Assembly: GCA_025356275.1 (NCBI GenBank)
Contig: JANXUK010000059.1
Coordinates: 1 to 45,505, forward strand
Origin: Sphingomonadales bacterium
GTDB taxonomy: Bacteria; Pseudomonadota; Alphaproteobacteria; Sphingomonadales; Sphingomonadaceae
DNA: 45,505 nt
Direction: 5' to 3'
The notes beneath the pieces are model-generated. The model did no database searches. It was given only the letters and a program-made list of their open reading frames with translations, and was not told the origin of the DNA. Position numbers and translations under genes: made by a program. How positions within the stretch are numbered: position 1 is the stretch's first letter; every line of letters starts with the position of its first letter. Of this stretch, positions 34,734-41,822 are shown piece after piece.

Positions 34734-34832
34734 AAGTTATTGATATCCTGATAGGTTGGAATGTATAGCCTTGCAACCGGGCAATCGTCGGGAAAGTACG
34801 GTTTTTGGGAAATGGCGAGGATCTCGAGTCAC

Positions 34833-35642
34833 ATGCGAATGCCAACGCTCTATATTCCGCATGGCGCGGGCCCCTGTTTTTTCATGGATTTTGGTCCCAG
34901 CACCCCAGCGATGTGGGAAGAGACCGCGGCCTATCTGCGCTCTATCGCACGAACCCTTCCCGCGCCGCCCAAGGCGCTGCTGATTGTGTCCGCACATTGG
35001 CTGACCCCTATTCCGACCATCAATGCCGGGCCCACTCACAGCCTCTATTACGATTATTTCGGCGGCGCTCCGGCCGCGTATCAATTGCAATATGCCGCTC
35101 GCGGTGACAGCGCACTGGGGCTCCGCATCGTGGACCTGCTCCACGTCGCGGGATTGGAATGCGAACGGGAGATGACACGCGGCCTTGATCACGGCGTGTT
35201 TATTCCACTCATGCTGATGTTTCCCGACGCCAATATTCCCGTCATCCAGTTATCTCTGGTTGCTGATCAGGATCCCCAAACGCATCTCGCGCTGGGTCGG
35301 TCGTTGGCTCCGCTGCGTGATGAGGGCGTGCTGATCGTAGGATCCGGCATTAGTTTCCACAATTCAGCGGTTATGCCGGCGGGGCTGCGCGGCGAAGCCG
35401 ATGTCGGGTCAGGTATTTTCGACGCGTGGCTCACCGAAGCCATGACAGGCAACATCGGAGACGTGCGGGCAGCCCTGCTGGCTAATTGGGAAAACGCACC
35501 AATGGGGCGTCACAGCCACCCGACTCCAGAACACTTGCTCCCGCTGCACGTCGCTGCCGGCGCGGCGGAGGCGGACCGAGCTGTCCACACATTTCGCGAC
35601 AGCTTTCTTGGCGCAACATTTTCCGCGTTTCAGTTCGGATAG
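34833..35642 (+). CDS. DODA-type (LigB superfamily) aromatic ring-opening dioxygenase
   Basis: About 269 residues from the ATG at 34833, with GAGG upstream. Alternative starts lie at 34761, 34812 and 34839. Class III extradiol features of the 4,5-DOPA-dioxygenase group are PTLYIPHGAGPCFF, LLIVSAHW, GLDHGVFIPLMLM and GSGISFHNS, which supply histidines for a metal site. It probably opens a catechol-type ring. It is first in a plus-strand run with the AzoR-like and KstD-like genes. Its TAG stop at 35640 is in the same frame as the AzoR-like gene that follows. Confidence 0.85.
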   Translation: MRMPTLYIPHGAGPCFFMDFGPSTPAMWEETAAYLRSIARTLPAPPKALLIVSAHWLTPIPTINAGPTHSLYYDYFGGAPAAYQLQYAARGDSALGLRIVDLLHVAGLECEREMTRGLDHGVFIPLMLMFPDANIPVIQLSLVADQDPQTHLALGRSLAPLRDEGVLIVGSGISFHNSAVMPAGLRGEADVGSGIFDAWLTEAMTGNIGDVRAALLANWENAPMGRHSHPTPEHLLPLHVAAGAAEADRAVHTFRDSFLGATFSAFQFG

Positions 35643-35672
35643 CCGATAGCCAACCTGCACAGGAGAGACGAA

Positions 35673-36284
35673 ATAAATATTCTACATCTCGATTCAAGCA
35701 TTCTGGGGAGCGAGTCCGCCAGCCGTCCCCTTTCAGCCGCCATCGTTTCACGGCTTTTGGAGTCGCATCAGGCGGCGACGGTCACGTATCGCGATTTGAC
35801 TGCAGACGCACCGTACCATCTGGCGGCGCCGCAGCTGGCTGCATGGCGCGGCGTTCAGCCTGAAGACGTTGCTCTCGTCGCCGACATCGCGCTGGGCAAT
35901 GCTATTGTCGAGGAGCTGTTCGCGGCTGATGTGATCGTCATCGGCGCGCCGATGTACAATTTCGCCATCGCGTCGCAATTAAAATCATGGTTCGACCGCG
36001 TTTTAGTTCCGGGCAAGACTTTCAAATACGGTATAAATGGACCCGAGCCGCTGCTACCGCCTGGTAAAAAGATCTACATCGTATCATCGCGCGGTGGCGT
36101 GTATACTGGTAGCAGTCCCGCCGCACCGCTCGAACACCAAGAAAGCTATCTGCTGGGAACGCTTGGTTTTCTGGGCCTTCGCGATGTCGAGATCGTTCGG
36201 GCGGAGGGACTAGCGATCAGTCCGGATGCCCGGCAGGCGGCTATCGCTCAAGCGCAGTCCGATATTTCAGCGCTCTCAGTCTAA
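35673..36284 (+). CDS. AzoR-like FMN-dependent NADH:quinone/azo oxidoreductase with non-standard start
   Basis: About 203 residues. The N-terminal strand and FMN-phosphate loop, ILHLDSSILGSESASR, lie upstream of the first TTG (35757). No ATG, GTG or TTG exists in frame between the preceding stop at 35642 and 35757. The expected start is ATA at 35673, seven bases after AGGAG. ATT at 35679 is the alternative. Later motifs are ADVIVIGAPMYNFAIASQLKSWFDRV and PGKTFKYG, then IVSSRGGVYTG, all typical of AzoR. It reduces quinones or azo bonds with a reduced nicotinamide cofactor. In this setting quinone recycling is the likelier job. Confidence 0.8.
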   Translation: MNILHLDSSILGSESASRPLSAAIVSRLLESHQAATVTYRDLTADAPYHLAAPQLAAWRGVQPEDVALVADIALGNAIVEELFAADVIVIGAPMYNFAIASQLKSWFDRVLVPGKTFKYGINGPEPLLPPGKKIYIVSSRGGVYTGSSPAAPLEHQESYLLGTLGFLGLRDVEIVRAEGLAISPDARQAAIAQAQSDISALSV

Positions 36285-36294
36285 GGCCCGCCGG

Positions 36295-37989
36295 ATGGGA
36301 AATGTTAACGAGTGCGGGGCTGACGATACGACGTTCGACGTCGTTGTCGTCGGATCGGGGGTCGCTGGCATGACGACTGCTCTCGTAGCGTCGATCGGCG
36401 GACTAAAGGCCATCGTTCTTGAAAAGACCGATCAGGTCGGTGGCGCGACGTCGTACGCATCGGGAGGTGCATTTCTGCCTGGGTGCCACTTGCTACCGCC
36501 GGAACCTGACCCAACCGCTCCGATGACGTACCTTCGTCACAACATGGTAGGTCGCATGAACGAGGCGATGGTCGAAGCATATCTAGCGAATGGCCCCAAG
36601 GCGCTGGCCCTTCTGGAAAAGCATACTTCCGTGCGGTTCCAGCCCTATGGGGGGGTCGACTACCGGATGAACGCGCCAGGCGCCACGACGTCACCCCGGA
36701 CGGTTCTTCCGGTAACGTTTGATGGCAGCGTCCTTGGTGCCGACTTACGTAACCTGCGGCAGCCCTTGCCGACTACCATGATCTTTGGCGGGATGCAGGT
36801 CGATTATGCCGATATTGCGCAGCTGACAAAGGCAACGAGGTCACTCCGGGCGGCCCTCTATGCCGTGCGGTTATTGGCGCGTCATACCTGGGGCCATCTG
36901 CGATACGGCCGCTCGCCTCGCCTTGTTTTCGGCAACGCGCTTGCTGGCCGATTGTACAAGTCCGTGCTCGATCGCGGCATCGAGGTGCGGCTCGGAACCG
37001 AAGTGATCGATCTGATTATCGACGACGGTCGCGTCACGGGGGTGACCAGCCGGCGAAATGGTGTCTCCCAAACGCTTCACGCAAGGCGGGGAGTAATGCT
37101 TGCGTCGGGCGGTTTCCCCGGCAACGAGGCAATGCGGCAGCAACGCGCCCTGTATCCTGACCTGCACAAATCGCTCCCGCCGCCTACCAACACAGGCGAT
37201 GGCATCGCAATGGCGCTTCGGGCCGGAGCTACGCTGGCCGAAGGCAATTTCTCAGACTTTTGTCTGACCCCTGTTTCTGCATATCGCGATGCCAAGGGCC
37301 GCGAAAGGCTCTTCCCCCATTTCGCGTTTGACCGCTGCCTGCCCGGTGCGATCGCTGTGGATGCTAATGGCCGCCGGTTCGCTAATGAGGGGGTGGTATA
37401 TTCCGACTTTGTCCTTGCGATGCATGCAGCGAACGCGGTGCCGACGTTCCTCATCTGCGACCACCGCTTCCTGCGCAAATACGGCTTGGGCGCTGTGCTT
37501 AGAGCACCTTTCCCCTACCGCTCCTTTCTTCGCAACGGGTATCTGACCAAAGCTCAGACCCTGGACGGGCTTGCGATGAAACTGGGCATCGACGCTGTCG
37601 GACTGGCCGACAGCATTGCCCGCAACAACGCCTATGCCGCGAGCGGCGAGGATCTCGATTTCGGAAAGGGGGACGATCCGTACAGCCGTTCGCTTGGCGA
37701 CCCCTCTCACGGTCCCAATCCCTGCCTAGGAGCAATCGGTGCAGGACCCTATTACGCGATCCTGCTTTATTCTGGCGACACCGCCACAACGACCGGTCTT
37801 GCCGTCACACCCGACGCGCAGGTGACAGATGCGCACGGTAATCCGATCGAGGGTCTATATGCGGCTGGACCGGACATGGCGAATCCCACGATGGGAACAA
37901 ACCCCAGCGGCGGATGCAACATTGGACCGGCGCTCGCATTCGGTTATCTGGCAGCGCAGCACATGGGCGAAACCCTCAGTCCAACTTGA
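36295..37989 (+). CDS. FAD-dependent 3-ketosteroid-dehydrogenase/fumarate-reductase-like flavoprotein
   Basis: About 564 residues from the ATG at 36295, eleven bases after the AzoR-like stop. The FAD motif is FDVVVVGSGVAGMTTALVAS followed by VLEKTDQVGGATSYASGGAF, and the C-terminal FAD segment is IEGLYAAGPDMANPTMGTNPSGGCNIGPALAFGYLAA. This FAD_binding_2 group includes KstD and other alpha,beta-dehydrogenases of cyclic ketones. It could introduce a double bond into, or aromatise, a cyclic ketone intermediate. The 3' end overlaps the convergent extradiol gene by 14 bases. Substrate unknown; a steroid role is not supported by neighbours. Confidence 0.85.
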   Translation: MGNVNECGADDTTFDVVVVGSGVAGMTTALVASIGGLKAIVLEKTDQVGGATSYASGGAFLPGCHLLPPEPDPTAPMTYLRHNMVGRMNEAMVEAYLANGPKALALLEKHTSVRFQPYGGVDYRMNAPGATTSPRTVLPVTFDGSVLGADLRNLRQPLPTTMIFGGMQVDYADIAQLTKATRSLRAALYAVRLLARHTWGHLRYGRSPRLVFGNALAGRLYKSVLDRGIEVRLGTEVIDLIIDDGRVTGVTSRRNGVSQTLHARRGVMLASGGFPGNEAMRQQRALYPDLHKSLPPPTNTGDGIAMALRAGATLAEGNFSDFCLTPVSAYRDAKGRERLFPHFAFDRCLPGAIAVDANGRRFANEGVVYSDFVLAMHAANAVPTFLICDHRFLRKYGLGAVLRAPFPYRSFLRNGYLTKAQTLDGLAMKLGIDAVGLADSIARNNAYAASGEDLDFGKGDDPYSRSLGDPSHGPNPCLGAIGAGPYYAILLYSGDTATTTGLAVTPDAQVTDAHGNPIEGLYAAGPDMANPTMGTNPSGGCNIGPALAFGYLAAQHMGETLSPT

Positions 37990-38911
37990 CCGGAGGCGGA
38001 TCACCCCATTGCGACTTAAGGGCATCGGCAGCAGCCACAAGAGTCAGCGGCTGATCTTCATTGACTACGTCGGTATCAGTCCAATGCTCGTACCCCCGAC
38101 CCCATGGATCGGTCCATTGATTGTACACCTGACTGCCGAGCTTGTGCCGTCCGATGCCCCAACGGTGCGTCAGACCGGCTTCCTTCATGTGATAATGACC
38201 AAAAAAAATGTCGTCGTAATCCTGCACCTCGAAGCCGAGATGATTAAGCCCGACCAGCGGTCCCTGGTGTGTCATGAAGACGTGATGATCGACATAATCC
38301 TTGCCGCGCGCAAGTCGATTGAACGTGGCAATGATGTTGTCCTCTTGCCCCGCGTAGACATCATCGGTCCCGATCAGACCAAGGGTTTCGCGATACCAGG
38401 CACGGGTGCGTTTCACATTGGGAGTCGAGGTAACATAGTGGCCAAGGCGCTTGACCTGCGAAGGCCCCGCCGGTCGGCGGTAGAATTCACCATCTGCGCG
38501 CTGACGGGCAAATGCTGAGTTGATAGGATGGTGGGCGACCGGCACGGCTGGGAGAATTTCGACACCGAATAGCAAATCGATCGCGAAGCCGTCCGGATCG
38601 GTCAGACGAACACGCTGGCCGCCGCCCGGCTCACCAGTCGCTTCGACAGGTGACGCCCCATCGATCGACGCGGCATCGCGCAGCGCTTCGAGAGACTCGA
38701 CCAAAAAACCAGCCCCCAAGAAGGCAGGTTCACCGGCTTCTACAATATGGCACCTTGGAGCAGCGTCGGTACCGCGAGAGTACAGCGCACTTGGCGTCTG
38801 CTCTGTGGTCACTAGGCCGAATGCCTCGGCAAACCCTCGGCTGACATCAAGGTCGGGAGCCCGCAAGCGAACAAAGGCGAGTTGGGTCACGGGAACGGTC
38901 TGCACATCCAT
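37976..38911 (-). CDS. Type I (VOC) extradiol dioxygenase
   Basis: A 311-residue two-domain vicinal-oxygen-chelate protein. The C-terminal domain has the full iron triad: His158 (GHYVTSTP), His224 (NHLGFEV) and Glu275 (RGYEHWTDTD). The N-terminal domain is degenerate, as usual. Its length matches 2,3-dihydroxybiphenyl and 1,2-dihydroxynaphthalene dioxygenases. It would cleave a catechol-type ring next to the hydroxyls. AGGAG precedes the ATG closely. It is divergent from the operon with the NahE-like gene across operator copy 5, consistent with one pathway. Confidence 0.88.
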   Translation of the reverse strand: MDVQTVPVTQLAFVRLRAPDLDVSRGFAEAFGLVTTEQTPSALYSRGTDAAPRCHIVEAGEPAFLGAGFLVESLEALRDAASIDGASPVEATGEPGGGQRVRLTDPDGFAIDLLFGVEILPAVPVAHHPINSAFARQRADGEFYRRPAGPSQVKRLGHYVTSTPNVKRTRAWYRETLGLIGTDDVYAGQEDNIIATFNRLARGKDYVDHHVFMTHQGPLVGLNHLGFEVQDYDDIFFGHYHMKEAGLTHRWGIGRHKLGSQVYNQWTDPWGRGYEHWTDTDVVNEDQPLTLVAAADALKSQWGDPPPVKLD

Positions 38912-38953
38912 CTCCTATCGGAACTATATGGCCCACCATATATGACACATATG

Positions 38954-38976
38954 TGGAAATAAAAGAGAATATTCCA
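38954..38976. promoter_or_regulatory. Block B operator, copy 5
   Basis: Perfect TGGAA-N13-TTCCA, and with its flanks GTGGAAA-N7-GAATATTCC-AAAAA as in copy 1. It lies in the divergent interval between the extradiol dioxygenase gene (minus) and the gentisate-dioxygenase-like/NahE operon (plus). A separate palindrome CACATATGTG overlaps its left edge. Confidence 0.7.
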
Positions 38977-39066
38977 AAAATCACGTGACACTAGGTTGTC
39001 AGCGCCTTAAAGGCATCAGTTACACCCCGACGCTCACGAAGCGGAAAGGGTCGAGAGGAGCGCACC

Positions 39067-40098
39067 ATGTCAACCACGGCCGCCAATTATTCCGATGATC
39101 CCGTATCGCCGGAATTGCGCGCGCAATATGCCGCGAACGATATCACTGTTCTTTGGGAAAGTCCGAACGGCGCGCTGCCGCCACCGTCGGAACGGGCGCG
39201 CGTCTGGCACTGGGGCGACATCAGGCCGGTCATGTTCGAAACTGCGAAGATTACACTGCCCGCGATCATTGAGCGACGGGTGATGCAACTCGTCAATCCA
39301 ACAGTCGATAATCCGGGTTCTGAATCAATTGCCGGACTGCTAAATGCTGGGATCCAAGCGCTCATGCCTGGCGAGCATGCGCGACCACATCGCCACAGTA
39401 TGCACGCACTACGCTTCGTGCTTGAAGGTCATGGTGCGGAAACTGTGGTCGAAGGCAAGTCATGCGCGATGGAGCCAGGAGACCTGATTGTGACTCCAGG
39501 CTGGACCTGGCACGAACACCGCAATGTCGAGGGCCAGCCGACGGTGTGGGTCGATATTCTCGATGCCGCGCTCCACCGCGCGTTCGGCACTGCCCGCTTC
39601 CAGCCGGGGCCGATCCAGAGCCCGCGCAGCGTTATCGCAGATGCCGCCTTTACCAGCGGTGCATTCGTACCCGTCGCAGCGCAAGTCGAAGCCCAATCAT
39701 ATTCGCCGATCTTCCGCTATAGCGCAGCCGATGCCCGACGTGCGGTCGAAGTTGCTCCAACGGCGGCGGATGGCTCACGCACCGTCCGCTATGCCGATCC
39801 TGTTACTGGTGGCGCAGTTCTTCCGACCATCGACTGTTACCTGACACAGATTGAGGCTGGAACGGCAACGCATGCAGTGCGTAGCTCAGCAAGCGCGCTC
39901 TGCGTCGTCGTCGATGGTGAAGGCGAGACGCAGGTCGGCGACGATCTCGTGTCGTGGGGTCCCAAGGATGTGTTCAGCCTGCCGCAGGGGCAATGGGTTT
40001 CCCACCGCTGCAAGCATGGCAAGGCTCGCCTGTTCACCGCCAGCAATCGCGAAGTGTTTCGGCACCTCGGCCTGTTGACCGAAGAGCTCGCGGCCTGA
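39067..40098 (+). CDS. Gentisate-dioxygenase-like bicupin ring-cleavage enzyme 2
   Basis: 343 residues. The first cupin has PHRHSMHALRFVLEG with His108 and His110 and WHEHRNVEG with a further histidine, as in gentisate, salicylate or 1-hydroxy-2-naphthoate dioxygenases. It differs strongly from the gentisate dioxygenase at 33693-34709 apart from these motifs, so it is not a recent duplicate and may have another substrate. GAGAGGAG precedes the ATG. It is the first gene of the plus-strand operon with the NahE-like aldolase, class II aldolase, aldehyde dehydrogenase and second flavin monooxygenase genes. Confidence 0.85.
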   Translation: MSTTAANYSDDPVSPELRAQYAANDITVLWESPNGALPPPSERARVWHWGDIRPVMFETAKITLPAIIERRVMQLVNPTVDNPGSESIAGLLNAGIQALMPGEHARPHRHSMHALRFVLEGHGAETVVEGKSCAMEPGDLIVTPGWTWHEHRNVEGQPTVWVDILDAALHRAFGTARFQPGPIQSPRSVIADAAFTSGAFVPVAAQVEAQSYSPIFRYSAADARRAVEVAPTAADGSRTVRYADPVTGGAVLPTIDCYLTQIEAGTATHAVRSSASALCVVVDGEGETQVGDDLVSWGPKDVFSLPQGQWVSHRCKHGKARLFTASNREVFRHLGLLTEELAA

Positions 40099-40119
40099 CG
40101 CCCAATCAGGAGTTTCGTA

Positions 40120-41094
40120 ATGAAAATCACACCAGCAGACATTAACGGCCTGGTCGGCATTCTGCCGACACCAGCCACCCCGGACGCAGGCGATTGGAGG
40201 ACCGAACAATCGGTTGACCTCGCTGAAACCGTGCGGATGACCGAGCTGATCGTCGATGCGGGTGTCGACATATTGCTGACGAACGGAACGTTTGGCGAAT
40301 GCGCGTCGCTCACGGAACGTGAGCATGCCGCGTTCAACGAAACAGTCGCCGCGACGATTCGGCACCGCGTTCCACTGTTCGCAGGGATTGGGACTCTCAA
40401 TACCCGCGATACAATCCGTCGCGGTCGCGCGCTGATTGCCTCAGGCGCCGATGGACTGTTCGTCGGTCGGCCGATGTGGCTGGCGCTCGATCAGGATCAG
40501 ATCGTCCGATTCTACGCCGATATTGCCGAAGCGTTGCCGGGCGTACCGCTGATCGTGTACGACAATCCCGTCGCGTTCAAAGGGAAGATCAGCCAGGACG
40601 CATATATCGCACTTGGCAAAATACCCGAAGTGGTCGCGTCAAAGCATGTGGGCGGACCCGCGCTCGAAAGCGATGCGGCTGCGCTCGGCCAAAGCTGCCG
40701 TATCCTTCCGTTGGTGTCCGACTGGTTACGCACCGCACGAGAGCACCCCGACCTCATGACCGCGGCATGGACCGGGCATGTTGCCTGCGCTCCGGCGCCG
40801 CTCGTCGCTCTGGCCAAGGCGATTCGCGCGCATGACTGGGAAGCCGCTGAGAGTGTGAGCGAAAAATGCCGCTGGGCCGAATCGGCTATGTTTGTCGGCG
40901 GCGAATTGGCCGATTTTATGAACTACAGCGTCCAGATTGGCCATCTACGGTTCGCTGCGGCTGGCCTGATCGAACCCGGCCCTCCGCGTCCGCCCTATAT
41001 CGGCCTGCCTGACAAATATCGCGAAGGCGGATTGGAAACCGGCCGTCGCTGGGCCACGCTGCAGCAGGAATTTGCACAGACGGTTGACGCCTGA
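40120..41094 (+). CDS. NahE-like hydratase-aldolase (DHDPS superfamily)
   Basis: 324 residues. The N-terminus ITPADINGLVGILPTPATPDAGDW and C-terminus RPPYIGLP...GRRWATLQQEF match trans-o-hydroxybenzylidenepyruvate (NahE) and 2'-carboxybenzalpyruvate (PhdJ) hydratase-aldolases rather than true DHDPS. The Schiff-base lysine is Lys175 (VASKHVG) and the catalytic tyrosine Tyr148 (YDNPVAFKG). It hydrates and cleaves an arylidene-pyruvate to an aromatic aldehyde and pyruvate. The aldehyde dehydrogenase two genes downstream can take the product. This is the strongest marker that block B handles a bicyclic or arylidene-pyruvate-forming substrate. Confidence 0.9.
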   Translation: MKITPADINGLVGILPTPATPDAGDWRTEQSVDLAETVRMTELIVDAGVDILLTNGTFGECASLTEREHAAFNETVAATIRHRVPLFAGIGTLNTRDTIRRGRALIASGADGLFVGRPMWLALDQDQIVRFYADIAEALPGVPLIVYDNPVAFKGKISQDAYIALGKIPEVVASKHVGGPALESDAAALGQSCRILPLVSDWLRTAREHPDLMTAAWTGHVACAPAPLVALAKAIRAHDWEAAESVSEKCRWAESAMFVGGELADFMNYSVQIGHLRFAAAGLIEPGPPRPPYIGLPDKYREGGLETGRRWATLQQEFAQTVDA

Positions 41095-41099
41095 GGTCG

Positions 41100-41822
41100 A
41101 TGGCCGACCGCGTAACTACATTGGACGCGATCGCTATGGACTTGGTTCGCGCCAACCATATCCTTGCCGACAAGGGTGTGGTCGACGCCTTCGGGCACGT
41201 CAGCGTTCGTTTACCTGAGAGATCCGACAGGTTCTTAATCGCACGTAGCATGGCACCGGCACTGGTGCGCGGGCCCGACATTCTCGAGCTCGACCTCAGC
41301 GGTACATCAGTCGGAAGATCAGTAGCGAAATCCTATGTCGAACGGTTCATCCATGCGGAGATTTATCGTGCGCGGCCGGACGTCGGAGCCATCGTCCATA
41401 GCCACTCGCCTGCAGTTATCCCATTTGGGGTAACATCAACCGCATTGCGACCGATCTTTCATATGAGCGCTTTTTTGGGCGAGCGGACGCCCATTTTTGA
41501 TATTCACGATGCCGTTGGCGATAGTGACATGCTCATTCGTAATGCGCCGCTCGGTGTCGCGCTTGCCGACTGTCTGGGTACGAGCAACGCTGTCCTGCAG
41601 CGCGGGCACGGATCGACCGTCGTCGGTACCACCTTGCAAGAAGCGGTATTTCGCGCCGTCTATCTGGAAATAAATGCCCGTTTACAGACCGATGCCGCCC
41701 GGCTCGGGCCGATCACGTTCCTCTCGGCCGGTGAAGCGGAGCTGGCAGACGCGGCGGTTCGACAACAGGTCGACCGAGCTTGGGACCTTTGGGCGCAAGC
41801 AGCAGGAGATCATCATGGTTGA
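41100..41822 (+). CDS. Class II aldolase/adducin-family protein, possible decarboxylase
   Basis: 240 residues. Metal-binding histidines appear in IVHSHSPAVI and in LQRGHGSTVVG, with GHVSVR near the N-terminus. The family includes fuculose-phosphate aldolases but also aromatic decarboxylases such as the 3,4-dihydroxyphthalate decarboxylases of phthalate degraders. With a NahE-like gene upstream and an aldehyde dehydrogenase gene downstream, a decarboxylase or retro-aldol step on an aromatic intermediate is more likely than sugar metabolism. It starts five bases after the NahE-like stop and overlaps the dehydrogenase start by eight bases. Confidence 0.85.
   Translation: MADRVTTLDAIAMDLVRANHILADKGVVDAFGHVSVRLPERSDRFLIARSMAPALVRGPDILELDLSGTSVGRSVAKSYVERFIHAEIYRARPDVGAIVHSHSPAVIPFGVTSTALRPIFHMSAFLGERTPIFDIHDAVGDSDMLIRNAPLGVALADCLGTSNAVLQRGHGSTVVGTTLQEAVFRAVYLEINARLQTDAARLGPITFLSAGEAELADAAVRQQVDRAWDLWAQAAGDHHG

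Noticed and set aside
36295-37989. Steroid degradation as the purpose of the island, because of the KstD-like protein
   Set aside because: No other steroid-pathway genes accompany it; the neighbours are monoaromatic and bicyclic catabolism families.
38940-38955. CACATATGTG palindrome next to operator copy 5 considered as a second operator class
   Set aside because: I find no second copy at other promoters in the window, so it cannot be separated from chance.
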